Assembly: GCA_026874595.1 (NCBI GenBank)
Contig: CM049310.1
Location: forward strand, 40,737,558 to 40,801,557
From: Sipunculus nudus
Lineage: Eukaryota > Annelida > Sipuncula > Golfingiida > Sipunculidae
Direction: 5' to 3'
DNA: 64,000 nucleotides
Made by a program: the position numbers and the translations under genes. Positions 54,990-64,000 of this stretch are shown here, in pieces. A model generated the notes under the pieces. It did no database searches. It saw only the letters and a list, made by a program, of their open reading frames with translations, and was not told where the DNA came from. Positions within the stretch are counted from its first letter, which is position 1. Each line of letters opens with the position of its first letter.

Positions 54990-55440
54990 TATACAGTTGC
55001 AATATAACTGATATCCCCAGTCCACAGGTGCAAGGACTGTGGTTTTGGTGGGGTGGGGGTGGGACTGATGGGGTTAAAACATCTCTGTATATACATACAG
55101 GATATTCACATAATTCACAGAGCTGATCATTTTATGTCCCATTCTCCTGAGGCAGAAATATATTTCAATTATATCTTTTTGTTTTCCAATACTAATTAAA
55201 AAAAATAAAATCTTCACATTTGCAACAAAACTAATGTCACTATGCACAGATGTAAGGAATCGATGGCAGGAAGGGGGGAATGGTGGGAATCACAACCCCT
55301 CTCCACTTACATACAGGACAAACAAAGCTGTATTTCCCATTCTTCTGAGGCAGGAAAACAATGAACAAATGTTCTTTAGATCCTCATTTTTTATTACATT
55401 AGTTTTTACCCCTTGAATTTCAATTTATCCTTGGGGGGTT
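54990..55440 (+). repeat. Dispersed repeat C, two copies
   Basis: GTTGCAATATAACTGATATC at 54996 and TTGCAACAAAACTAATGTCA at 55220, each followed by CAC-AG-TG-AAGGA and a G-rich stretch, then TTCT-CTGAGGCAG. Related to 41820-41965. The end AATGAACAAATGTT also occurs at 42682. Confidence 0.65.
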
Positions 55441-55454
55441 GGGGGGGGGGGTAT

Positions 55455-55870
55455 AGTGATCAGCCCTGTCCGTCTCTCTGTCCACCAGTCTGTAAACAAT
55501 TGTAATGCGACGCGATATCTCAAAAAGTTTTACCCAGAACTACTTATTATGGTAGAAGGTGCATATTATGGGTCTCCAGAGCCGATAGGGTGATAAGTTT
55601 TGGTCACACTTGAATGATATTTGGATTTTTCATGAATTTATTTATACAAAATATTTACATTTCATATGGGAAGCAATTTCTCAAAACTATTTTTTTGGAT
55701 CTAGTTCTTATTATAGTAGCAGGTGAATTTTATGGCTCTCCAGACTCTACCATTGTTTATATTTCATATGTTACACTATTTCTCACTATGATCTACTGTT
55801 AGAAGCAGGTGCACCATATGGGTCTCAATAACTGATTAGGTTTTGTTCACACTTGGTTCCTTTTTGAATT
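55455..55870 (+). repeat. Degenerate tandem repeat, about three ~110-170-bp units
   Basis: The phrase TTCTCAAAA-CTATTTT, TTATTATAGTAGCAGGTG and ATGGGTCTCCAGA recurs near 55517, 55678 and 55780 with loose similarity. No coding frame. Confidence 0.55.
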
Positions 55871-56230
55871 GAATGAATTCTTATTTTTCTTATTTTTTCA
55901 TTTTTTATGAATTTTAAATCCTAAACTTTTTATATGCTATTAAATGCCAGATTAAAATAACCATCACTCAAATGCATGTCTCCTTAAGATGACAGGCATG
56001 TCATAAAGGTCTTAAATGAACAGGTTTAGATCCCTGGTTAAAGGATTGTCGGATTTATTTATGAATTTTTATACTTAATGTAAAACATTTATGTGCAATG
56101 CAGTATCAGTAAGTTTAGCAAGTTATATTAAAATCCACTTCTAATTAACAAGGCAAGTACCGGTATATTTTATTGTAATCTTCACATGATTTTTTAGTGC
56201 ATTCTTAGTTTATTTGTATCCGCCAAAAAA
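55871..56230. other. No gene seen
   Basis: AT-rich sequence without recognisable features. Confidence 0.4.
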
Positions 56231-56239
56231 AAGTTTTGC

Positions 56240-57560
56240 GGACACTACGTTTTTGACCAGGTTCCGCCGCCGCCGCGTTCATTTCCAGAGAACTCCTCTG
56301 AGACTACTGGACAGATTTTTCCGAAACTTACACCAGTTATCGGGTCACATGTGAACTGGTGCCTAACCAATGGGCATTGACTTCTGACCTTTCCTCTCTG
56401 CCCAGCGTCTGTTTGTGCGTCTGTTTCCACACATAAACCCACATATCTCGGGAACCGTTTGACCGATCAAAAGAAAATATTTACACAAATGTAGCCCTTG
56501 GATAGCTTTATAACATACACAAAAAATGGTGGTGCCACCTGCAGCCATTTTTGCACAGGGTCCACCTGTTCATCTGCCGTGGGTTAAAATCACTCATATA
56601 TCTGCAGTGGTTTGACTAATTCACCTGAAATTGGGTATGTGTATACATCCTAGATAGCTTTTTTGATTTTATGACAGGTGGCACCACCTACATTCACGTT
56701 CATGCTGCAGACATCCAAGCTCATATCTCAGGAACCGTTTGACCAATCAGAAAAAAAAATTACACAAATGAAGCTCTTGGATAGCTTAATAAGGTACCCA
56801 AAAATGGTGGTGCCACCTGCAGCCATTTTTGCACAGCGTCCACCTGTTTGTCTGCCTTGGGTTAAAATCACTCATATCTCTGCAGTGGTTTGACCAATTT
56901 ACCTGTAATTCAGCATGCGTATACATCCTGGATAGCTTTCTTAATTTTATGACAGGTGGCACCAGCTTCATTCACAATCACACAGTAGACATCCATGCTT
57001 ATATCTCCGGACTCATTTGACCAATCAGGAAAAAAAAAATACACAAATATAGCCCTTGGATAGCTTTATTATATACCCAAAAATGGTGGTGCCACCTGCA
57101 GCCATTTTTGCACAGCGTCCACCTGTTTGTCTGTCTTGGGTTAAAATCACTCATATCTCTGCAGTGGTTTGAACAAATTACCTGAAATTTGGCATGCGTA
57201 TACATCCCGCATAGCTTTCTTGATTTTATGACAGGTGGCGCCACCTACATTCATGTTCACACTATAGACATCCATGCTTATATCTCCAGACTTGTTCGAC
57301 CAATCAGGAAAAAAAAATTACACAAATGTAGCTCTTGGATAGCTTTATAACATACACAAAAATGGTGGCAGCACCTGCAGCCATTTTTGCACAGTGTCCA
57401 TCTGTTTGTCTGCCTCGGGTTAAAATCACTCATATCTCTGCAGTGGTTTGACCAAATTACCTGTAATTTAGCATGTGTATACATCTTGGATAGTTTTTGT
57501 TCAAATAACAGGTGGCCCCACCTACAGTCATGTTTACATGGCAGACATTCATTCTAATAT
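56240..57560 (+). repeat. ~279-bp tandem array D, about 4.5 units
   Basis: AAAAATGGTGGTGCCACCTG and CAGCCATTTTTGCACAG-GTCC mark the units, starting at about 56521, 56797, 57079 and 57358. Each unit continues GGGTTAAAATCACTCATATC, TCTGCAGTGGTTTGACCAAT, ATACATC-TGGATAGCTTTC, ACAGGTGGCACCACCTACAT and ATATCTC-GGAAC-GTTTGACC. The similar minus-strand frames inside (MYTHAKFQVICSNHCRDMSD) are by-products of the repeat. Confidence 0.9.
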
Positions 57561-57909
57561 GTAACACATGTAACTTTATTTCCCCTTGCCACTCAATCTA
57601 TGCCTCACTTCACCCGTCCTGCTCTGATTTTGGTGGATACATGTAGTCGCTTGCCTACCTGTATTCTAGTTTATGATTTCTTTTCTACATGTGGTATCTG
57701 AGTTTGTACTGTTTCAGATTCGATTACAAGGCAAAGTAAACTCACATAAGTCACTTTCCGTATTGGCAACAGATAAGGTTCTCTGATTCAGCTTGCAAGA
57801 AGTTGACCTTGATATGAGAAAAACTGTATGTCTGTCAAAGCAGGGGATCTCCCCCAGTGACCCATCACAGATCAGGTACCCTGGTGCAGCTGACCTCCAA
57901 TAACCAGAA
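57561..57909. other. No gene seen
   Basis: Spacer between repeats, without recognisable coding sequence. Confidence 0.4.
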
Positions 57910-58610
57910 GTGGCCTGCCTGCAACTTGAACATGCAAGTTAATACAAAAGAGCCTAAACAAAGCCAATAACTAGCCCAATTTTTTTTGCTTTTATTTTCA
58001 AATTCCTTATACAAACATATTAAATACTTAAGTTTACATTGTGAAAATTAAATAAACACTACTTAAATGGGGGATAAAACATACCATGGTCAAAGGTGGG
58101 CAAAATTTAAGGTACTGATTTTATTTTTATGCTAATAACTTAAACTTTTACAAAATTCAGTTCTAATTTTGGGTAACAAATTGATTCCTGATAAAACTAA
58201 GTTATATACCTAAAAAAAGTCTCTAGCTTAAAGAATTATTATATCAAGTGAGTAAATACCTTTCCTATTTTACAAAGTGGGCTATTTTATAGGGCCCATA
58301 ACTTAAAGAAATAACACAATATGTCTTAATTTCTGGCATGTATATAGGAAATAAATAGGAAAATAACTATATAAAATATTAAGAAAAATGGATAAGTTGA
58401 TTTTAGGTAGTCCTGAAGTGTGAAAATAAGTTTAAATGGAAAACTGTTTTTTTTCTGTATTTTTTGAAGGAACGAAACCTCAATGACCCAGTTTTTGTTT
58501 GACAGAAGATTTTGGGGACATCTAACAGTATGCCAAATTTATGACAATAAACCAAAATTATAGCTCAGATAACTTACAGCCAGCTGAGCTAAATTTTGTG
58601 TTTGGGCTAA
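57910..58610 (+). repeat. Dispersed repeat B, copy at 57.9 kb
   Basis: Shares with the 43.3-kb copy the order GCAAAATTTAAGGTACTGAT, TCAAGTGAGTAAATA, TAGGTAGTCCTGAAG and CTTACAGCCAGCTGAGCTAAA. Confidence 0.8.
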
Positions 58611-59500
58611 CTTGAACATGCATTGGTCATAAAAAAAGTCATCAGGTAGGGAGGAAAACAGATTTGTTTCAAGCAGGATCTGGTTTTCTACACTGTTATT
58701 AAGCATATTTGAGGTTTATGTCATACCACATACCTGTACTCCATTCGTCCCTCACATCACATACCATTGATACATGCACAAGTGTCTTTGAATATATGCT
58801 GTGTTTTATAACAAGCTTATAATCTTGTACTCGGGTTCAAAAAGTTTTAGTGCCTGCTTTGTACATGAACGTGTCTTACATACTTGCTTTGTACATGTAA
58901 GTGTCTTACATGTATTTGAAAAGTAATCAAGCACTTTTCCAATAATGGTCAATCATGTTATCATGTAAGCATTATGCCTGATGAATATCATATTGCACAG
59001 GCTCACATAAGGCCTGTAAGCTGCCCTCTTCTGGATCTCACACCCATTTGCTGACGATTTTATTTGTGTGCCATTGTATGCCAGTACACCTGGCTGTATG
59101 CCAGTGCCTTAATTGTATGAATGACTGCTGTTTAAGATTTACTTTGCAAGATAAGATCAGGAACAATTAGATCGTGTTAAATGAATTCTTTAATAAGAGT
59201 GACTGCCTATTAAGGTGGTAGAATATATCAAATGTTTATATTTGCAAAACATAAAATATATGTAAAACAGTGCTTATTTGAAAGTTGAAATCATATAATG
59301 AACATCGCAACCTTGATTATGCTACTAAGCTTGCAAAAATACCTCTGATAGATGGAATCTGATATGGAATAGCATTACAATATTAGTCCTTCTTTGTGCA
59401 TGAGTTTTCATGCTAAAGTCAAGAAAAAAACACAAAAAGTACAGTACTGTCCCAATCAAATCATGAAACCATAATGAAACAAGTATAGGTTCCATATAAG
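58611..59500. other. No gene seen
   Basis: The open frame 59325-59618 on the minus strand lies partly in repeat E and shows no domain. Confidence 0.4.
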
Positions 59501-59504
59501 GAGC

Positions 59505-59640
59505 TGACAAAAATAAAAAAAGTACAGAACCTTCGACAGTTATAAGGGGTAGGGGTAAATATAAGTATCTGCCACTGAAGGTCAGTGCATAAAACTGCCT
59601 CATTTGACACATCATCACCCTTCATGTTCTACTTAAAGTT
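59505..59640 (-). repeat. Dispersed repeat E, inverted copy
   Basis: In reverse complement it matches 54390-54500: CAGTGGCAGATACTTATATT, TACCCCTACCCCTTATAACT. Confidence 0.7.
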
Positions 59641-60149
59641 AGTTCTCATGATCCACATATAAATATTCAAGATGTTTCAATAACAACAAATTCATTTGGT
59701 ACTGCAGAAAAATATAAAGTATATGTCTTTGATTTTTTTTGGCAAATACAGATGTAATATAATTGTCTGGGGTTATTCTGCAAACCATGAACGTTTTAAA
59801 CTTTGAGGTTTAATGCATTAAAATGAAATAGTTTTCAATATAAAAACTGAAAAACTTAATTGTTTAAAGAACTTGGTTCTAGAAATGTGTAACTAAGTGT
59901 CTCTATTGCATCTATAGAAGTACTTGAGAGAGGATTTTGTAAATAAAACCAATCATTAAATTACCCTTATCACTGGAAAGAATGAACACCAAGTTTTGGT
60001 CCCTTTAACTGCCAAAATACTCAAGACTGTACCAGCTTTGATCATAAGGGGGAGTTGAAATAAGCATCCCTTATTACCTCGAAATAAGCATTGCTTATTT
60101 CCACTCCCAGGGAGTGTGAATAAGGCCTGCCAACATATATACATGTATC

Positions 60150-60150
<1 letters not shown>
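59641..60150. other. No gene seen
   Basis: A short AAATAAGCA-CCTTATT alternation lies near 60059-60105. No gene seen. Confidence 0.4.

Positions 60151-60152
<2 letters not shown>

Positions 60153-60190
<38 letters not shown>
60153..60190. repeat. (TA)n microsatellite
   Basis: About 38 bases of TA. Confidence 0.95.
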
Positions 60191-60194
<4 letters not shown>

Positions 60195-60715
60195 GCCCAG
60201 TTGGCTATTTTGCTGGTAATGCATACCATAAACTATGTCGTAGGCTATGCATAAAAAAAGAGATGTTATAAGTGTATAATCATTTTATTGCATTTGACTT
60301 TTTGAGAATATAAAACAGATATACATGACCATAGCCTGGTAGGCTATATTGCTGGTAATGCACAATATAAACTATATTGTAGGCTATATATAAAAAACAA
60401 GAGGTAAAAAGTGTAAAATAATTTTATTGTTCTTAGCTTTTCTCATTGCAGAGTTCATTTTGAAGGTGTGACCAATATGACACGAACAAACTCAACCACT
60501 TAAGTCAGTTCTCCCTTTTATGATGTGACCATAATAACATAAACTTACACTTACTTAAACAACTCCTTTAATTGAATGAGTGGCCCCACGTAAGCTTTTA
60601 AATGTATGACACAATCAAAGTTATAGTGGGTGTCTTTATTGTACTGGCAAAATAGACATTTGTAAGTAATAGAATATTTTACCTAAACCAGCAAAATAGC
60701 CTGCTGGCCTATCTT
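60191..60715. repeat. Dispersed repeat F, two direct half-units and one inverted unit
   Basis: The direct half-units at 60195 and 60342 are about 147 bases apart and share GGCTAT-TTGCTGGTAATGCA and TAAACTAT-T-GTAGGCTAT. The segment 60640-60710 is the reverse complement of 53745-53820. Confidence 0.65.
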
Positions 60716-61009
60716 AAATTTGAAACCAATTGACCAAAAACTGTAGATTTCTTTAAGTGATCAAGCACCATGTCAAGTATGTCTACATAAAAGCAAGCCA
60801 AGATCAGTGGTTTGCAGTGTGCTGGAGCTAGCACTCAGCTCCCGAGGCTGTTATGTTATCACTTCACTACTGGCCAGATGGATCCCTCTGTCTAGGTGAG
60901 CTGGTTCAGGCTGTCTGCAGTATTATACCTTGTTGATACAACTTTGACAAAGGGGATGGGCAGATGACAGACAAAGCTTGAACAATGAAGTTACAATACT
61001 AGAACTCCA
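60716..61009. other. No gene seen
   Basis: Short spacer without features. Confidence 0.4.
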
Positions 61010-61660
61010 TGGAGTTAAGATTATAAAATATTAAATCCTTATGTTAACAAGCTGTGAAAATTAAATCTACAGTGCTAACAGAAAGAAATATGCCATAGTC
61101 AAATTGGGGCAAAATTTAAGGTGCTTATTTTTTATTTATGCTCATCACTTTAAAAATTTTCAAAATTTTGATAAAATTTCTGATATTCAAGTAAAACTAA
61201 GTTCAATAAACTTATATGCTTGAAATAAGCTCTCTAGCATAAAATATTATCATGTTAAGTGAGTTAATAACATTTATGATTTTTTACAAAGTTCATTTTG
61301 TTCGGGCCACTAACTGTAAGAAATTACACAATACTGACGTAATATCTGGTATGCAACTAAGGAATTATATAGAGGAATATTCATATTAAATATGATCAAA
61401 AACAGACCATTGGTTTTTGATATTAGGCAGTCTTGAAGTATAACAAAGGGTTTTAAATGGGAAATTGAGGTTTTTCCTTAATATCTCAAAGGAACAAAGT
61501 TGTAGTGACCCATTTTTCAGTATGGTAGGAGAACTTAGGGATATGTAACTGTATATGAATTTTGGATTCGTAGGTCAAAACAGTTTCAAAACATGCCCTG
61601 TTAATGAACAGTTGCCAGGCTGGACAAAGGACCATCGCTATAACTCAGATGACTTATAGC
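61010..61660 (+). repeat. Dispersed repeat B, copy at 61.0 kb
   Basis: Same block order as the 43.3-kb and 57.9-kb copies. It ends CAGATGACTTATAGCACAGG, without the usual CAGCTGAGCTAAA, so the 3' end is truncated. Confidence 0.75.
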
Positions 61661-62339
61661 ACAGGAACATGAATCCAAATTTTAATAAGGAAGTGCTTTT
61701 ATTTCCACTTCCCCCTACGGCTTTAGGAATAGAAATAAGGGAAGCTTATTTTACCCCCCCCCCCCCCGAGGTGAAATAAAGAATGCTTATTTCCACACCC
61801 AATATATAATATAAAAGTTGAATGTTTGTAAGTTTAAAAAGTCATTTGAATCAGGCCCATATAGGACAGCCTGGCTGAACAGGCTTTATATGTTATTGGA
61901 ATATAGTTTTAAAATGGTAATTTGTCTTACCTTTAATGTCCAGAACAGGTGACAACAATCTTATTATGACTGTTATACATTCATCCTGTGTTTCTTTGTA
62001 GTTCTACTTTTTCTTTTAGATAAAATTGACCTATATTTTGACACTACAGCCATGCCATTCATACAGTCATGTTCTTGACAAAATTAGTGTTGGGATAAAT
62101 TCAAGAAATAGCCAACCTCTGAGTACTGGGTGCTGGTCCAGAGCAAATTGTCTACACTTTAACTGTGCACTGAGCCAAGACCTGACAGCACTAGTCTTTT
62201 GACTTGATTTTGTCTTAGTATCTCTAAGAAAGCGTCTATGCTTTCTCCCTTCTATCAACTTGAGAAACAATATTTTTCACAAATATGGGGGCAAATACAG
62301 GGAATCATTCTTGAGAAAAGGGGATTATTTTATACTATA
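61661..62339. other. No gene seen, C homopolymer
   Basis: A run of about 12 C lies at 61757-61768. No coding sequence recognised. Confidence 0.4.
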
Positions 62340-63700
62340 AAAATTGTAAGATAGGTGGTGCCACCTGTCTGGTTGCTGAAAAAACTCTCAAAGATGAATG
62401 TACATTCCAAATTGGAGACTCAACACATCGATCGACTCCTCAGATATGAGCAATTTTCACCTATAACAAATGTACAGATGGACACTACATGAAAAAAAGT
62501 GTCAGATGGCGCCACCATGCAGTCTTGAGTACAAGATAGAAGAGACCAAGATCTATGGACATGCACAGTTTCAGACCAATAAGGCACAGAAATCCTACTC
62601 AGAAGAAAAGAGCATTAATTTATTCTACCAATATGGGAAGGTAGGTGGCGCCACCAGTCTTGTTTACGAGAAAATTTACCAAGATGGATAGACATGCAAA
62701 ATTTAAGAACAATACCTTGAACCACTCTGGAGAGATGAGCAATTTTCAAGTTCACCCAAAGTACATGTACAGATGGATGCCATGGCAAAACGATTGCAAA
62801 TTGCATCACCAGTCTTTGAGTATAAGATGGAGATCTATGGATATGCACAATTTCAGGCCAATAGGGCAAATCATTCCTGAGAAAAGGGCATTAATTTATT
62901 CTAAAAAAACAGGAAGGTAGATGGTGCCACTTGTCTGGTTTAAGAGAAAACTTTCCAAGATGGATGGACATGCTAAATTTCAGACCAATACCTTGACCCA
63001 CTGCTGAGATATGAGCAATTTTCACCAAAAGCACATGCACAGATGGATGCCATGGCAAAAGGATTGTAAATGGCACCACCGAGTCTTGAGTACAAGATAG
63101 AGGAGTCAAAGATCTATGGATATGCACAATTTCAGGTCAATAGGGCAAATCATTTCTGAGAAAAGGGCATTAATTTATTCTAGGAAAAGGGGAAGGTAAA
63201 TGGCGCCACTTGTATGGTTTATGAAAAAACTTTCCAAGATGGATGGACATGCCAGATTTCAGACCCATACCTTGACCAACCGCTGAGATATGAGCAATTT
63301 TCACCCAAAGCATGTTCAGATGGACGCCATGGCATAACAATTGCAAATAGCGCCACCAGTCTTGAGTACAAGATGGAGGAGTCCAAGATCTATGGATATG
63401 CAAAATTCCAGGCCAATAGGGAAAATCTCTCCTGAGAAAAGGGCATAAATTTTTAAATGGGAAGGTAGATGGCAGCACCTGTCTGGTTTACGAGAAAACT
63501 TTCAAAGACAGATGGACATGCCAAATTTCTGACCATTACCTTGAACCACTCTGGAGATGTGAGCAATTAAGTTTCAATGAAAGCAAACGTACGGATGGAC
63601 GCCCCACAATAACGATTGCAGATAGTGCCACCAGTCTGGGACACAAAAGGTATCCAAGATCAAAGGACATGCACAATTTCAGCCCAATCTGTCCATTAAT
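62340..63700 (-). repeat. ~277-bp tandem array D, inverted, about 5 units
   Basis: GGAAGGTAGGTGGCGCCACC-like boundaries occur at about 62350, 62636, 62912, 63190 and 63464. In reverse complement each unit reads GCATCCATCTGT, TTGGGTGAAAATTGCTCATA, TCTCAGCAGTGG, AAATTTAGCATGTCCATCCA, matching the 56.2-57.6 kb array block by block. The minus-strand frames here (PSVHVLLVKIAHISAVGQG) translate that shared DNA and are not genes. Confidence 0.9.
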
Positions 63701-64000
63701 TTTAGACTTATAATGCTCATGGTACTGTCAAGTGGCAATGATTGGGTATTAAAAGGCACAAAAACATGAAAGGGTACTGGAAAGGAAACAGTACTGTCAT
63801 GTAGCAATGACGGGGTAATCAACGGCACTAAATAAAGTAAAGGATAATAAGTGGCGCCAACAGTTTCCAGAATATGACAACACTATCCAAGATCTTTGGC
63901 CAACTTGATTTTTGGATAAATCCATGCAAGATTTCTTGAGATATTTAAGAATTTGTGTGATTATCCCCCAAAATGGAATTATTCTGGGTGAAGGTCACTC
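63700..64000. repeat. Short two-unit repeat and repeat tail
   Basis: GGTACTGTCAAGTGGCAATG (63720) and CAGTACTGTCATGTAGCAAT (63789) head two similar units of about 70 bases. The window then ends in repeat-like sequence with GTGGCGCCAACAG. Confidence 0.55.

Noticed and set aside
56245-57484. Repeated open frames with MAPP or MYTHAK-type peptides as a gene family
   Set aside because: The frames follow the ~279-bp tandem units and are broken differently in each unit. The inverted array at 62-63.7 kb translates the same DNA.

Overview
The window is eukaryotic, AT-rich, intron-rich and dense in repeats. The decayed non-LTR retroelements, the GIY-YIG retroelement relic, the many short inverted-repeat (TIR) transposons and the dispersed repeats with internal tandem units suggest a lophotrochozoan, most likely a mollusc. 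No ribosomal, mitochondrial or other decisive marker is present, so this placement is an inference.

One gene is clear. A complete or nearly complete adenosine deaminase (ADA) lies on the minus strand. Eight exons (9961-23407) join with matching phases and consensus splice sites and carry every family catalytic residue. A short ninth exon at 27472-27501 is a candidate for the start codon; with it the protein would be 378 residues. The ADA introns hold a 5'-truncated CR1/L2-like retrotransposon with an intact reverse transcriptase (RT) frame (19.1-21.9 kb, opposite strand), a 1,618-bp hAT-type non-autonomous transposon with a perfect 8-bp target duplication (14,830-16,447), and long (TA)n tracts.

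Left of ADA (1-9 kb): a 42-bp minisatellite (0.6-1.4 kb); a possible small secreted-peptide gene (signal-peptide-like exon at 2381, last-exon candidate at 5983, poly(A) signal at 6587); a 713-bp tandem duplication inside a dispersed repeat (3.5-5.3 kb); and a TTAA-flanked MITE (7.8-8.2 kb).

Right of ADA (27.5-44 kb): MITEs; an unrecognised plus-strand gene with two well-supported exons and a probable last exon (31.4-33.0 kb); a TIR element carrying a 38-bp hairpin insertion (33.2-33.6 kb); a decayed retroelement with SGNH-hydrolase and RT remnants (34.7-35.9 kb); a 110-codon minus-strand open stretch (36.6-36.9 kb); a 381-bp fold-back element (40.8-41.2 kb); and dispersed repeats.

From 44.0 to 53.1 kb there is a nest. 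A GIY-YIG retroelement relic is split just after its YIGMT motif by about 8.1 kb that holds a decayed non-LTR retrotransposon (SGNH-type ORF1, endonuclease and RT remnants, 3' tail). Between the ORF1 and endonuclease remnants sits an unexpected 12-13 unit, ~122-bp degenerate tandem array. From 53.1 kb to the end I see almost only dispersed repeats, including two ~278-bp-period arrays in inverted orientation (56.4-57.6 and 62.3-63.7 kb).

I saw no tRNA, rRNA, CRISPR or prokaryotic feature. The strongest leads for novelty are the internal 122-bp array, the nested insertion, and the unrecognised three-exon gene.
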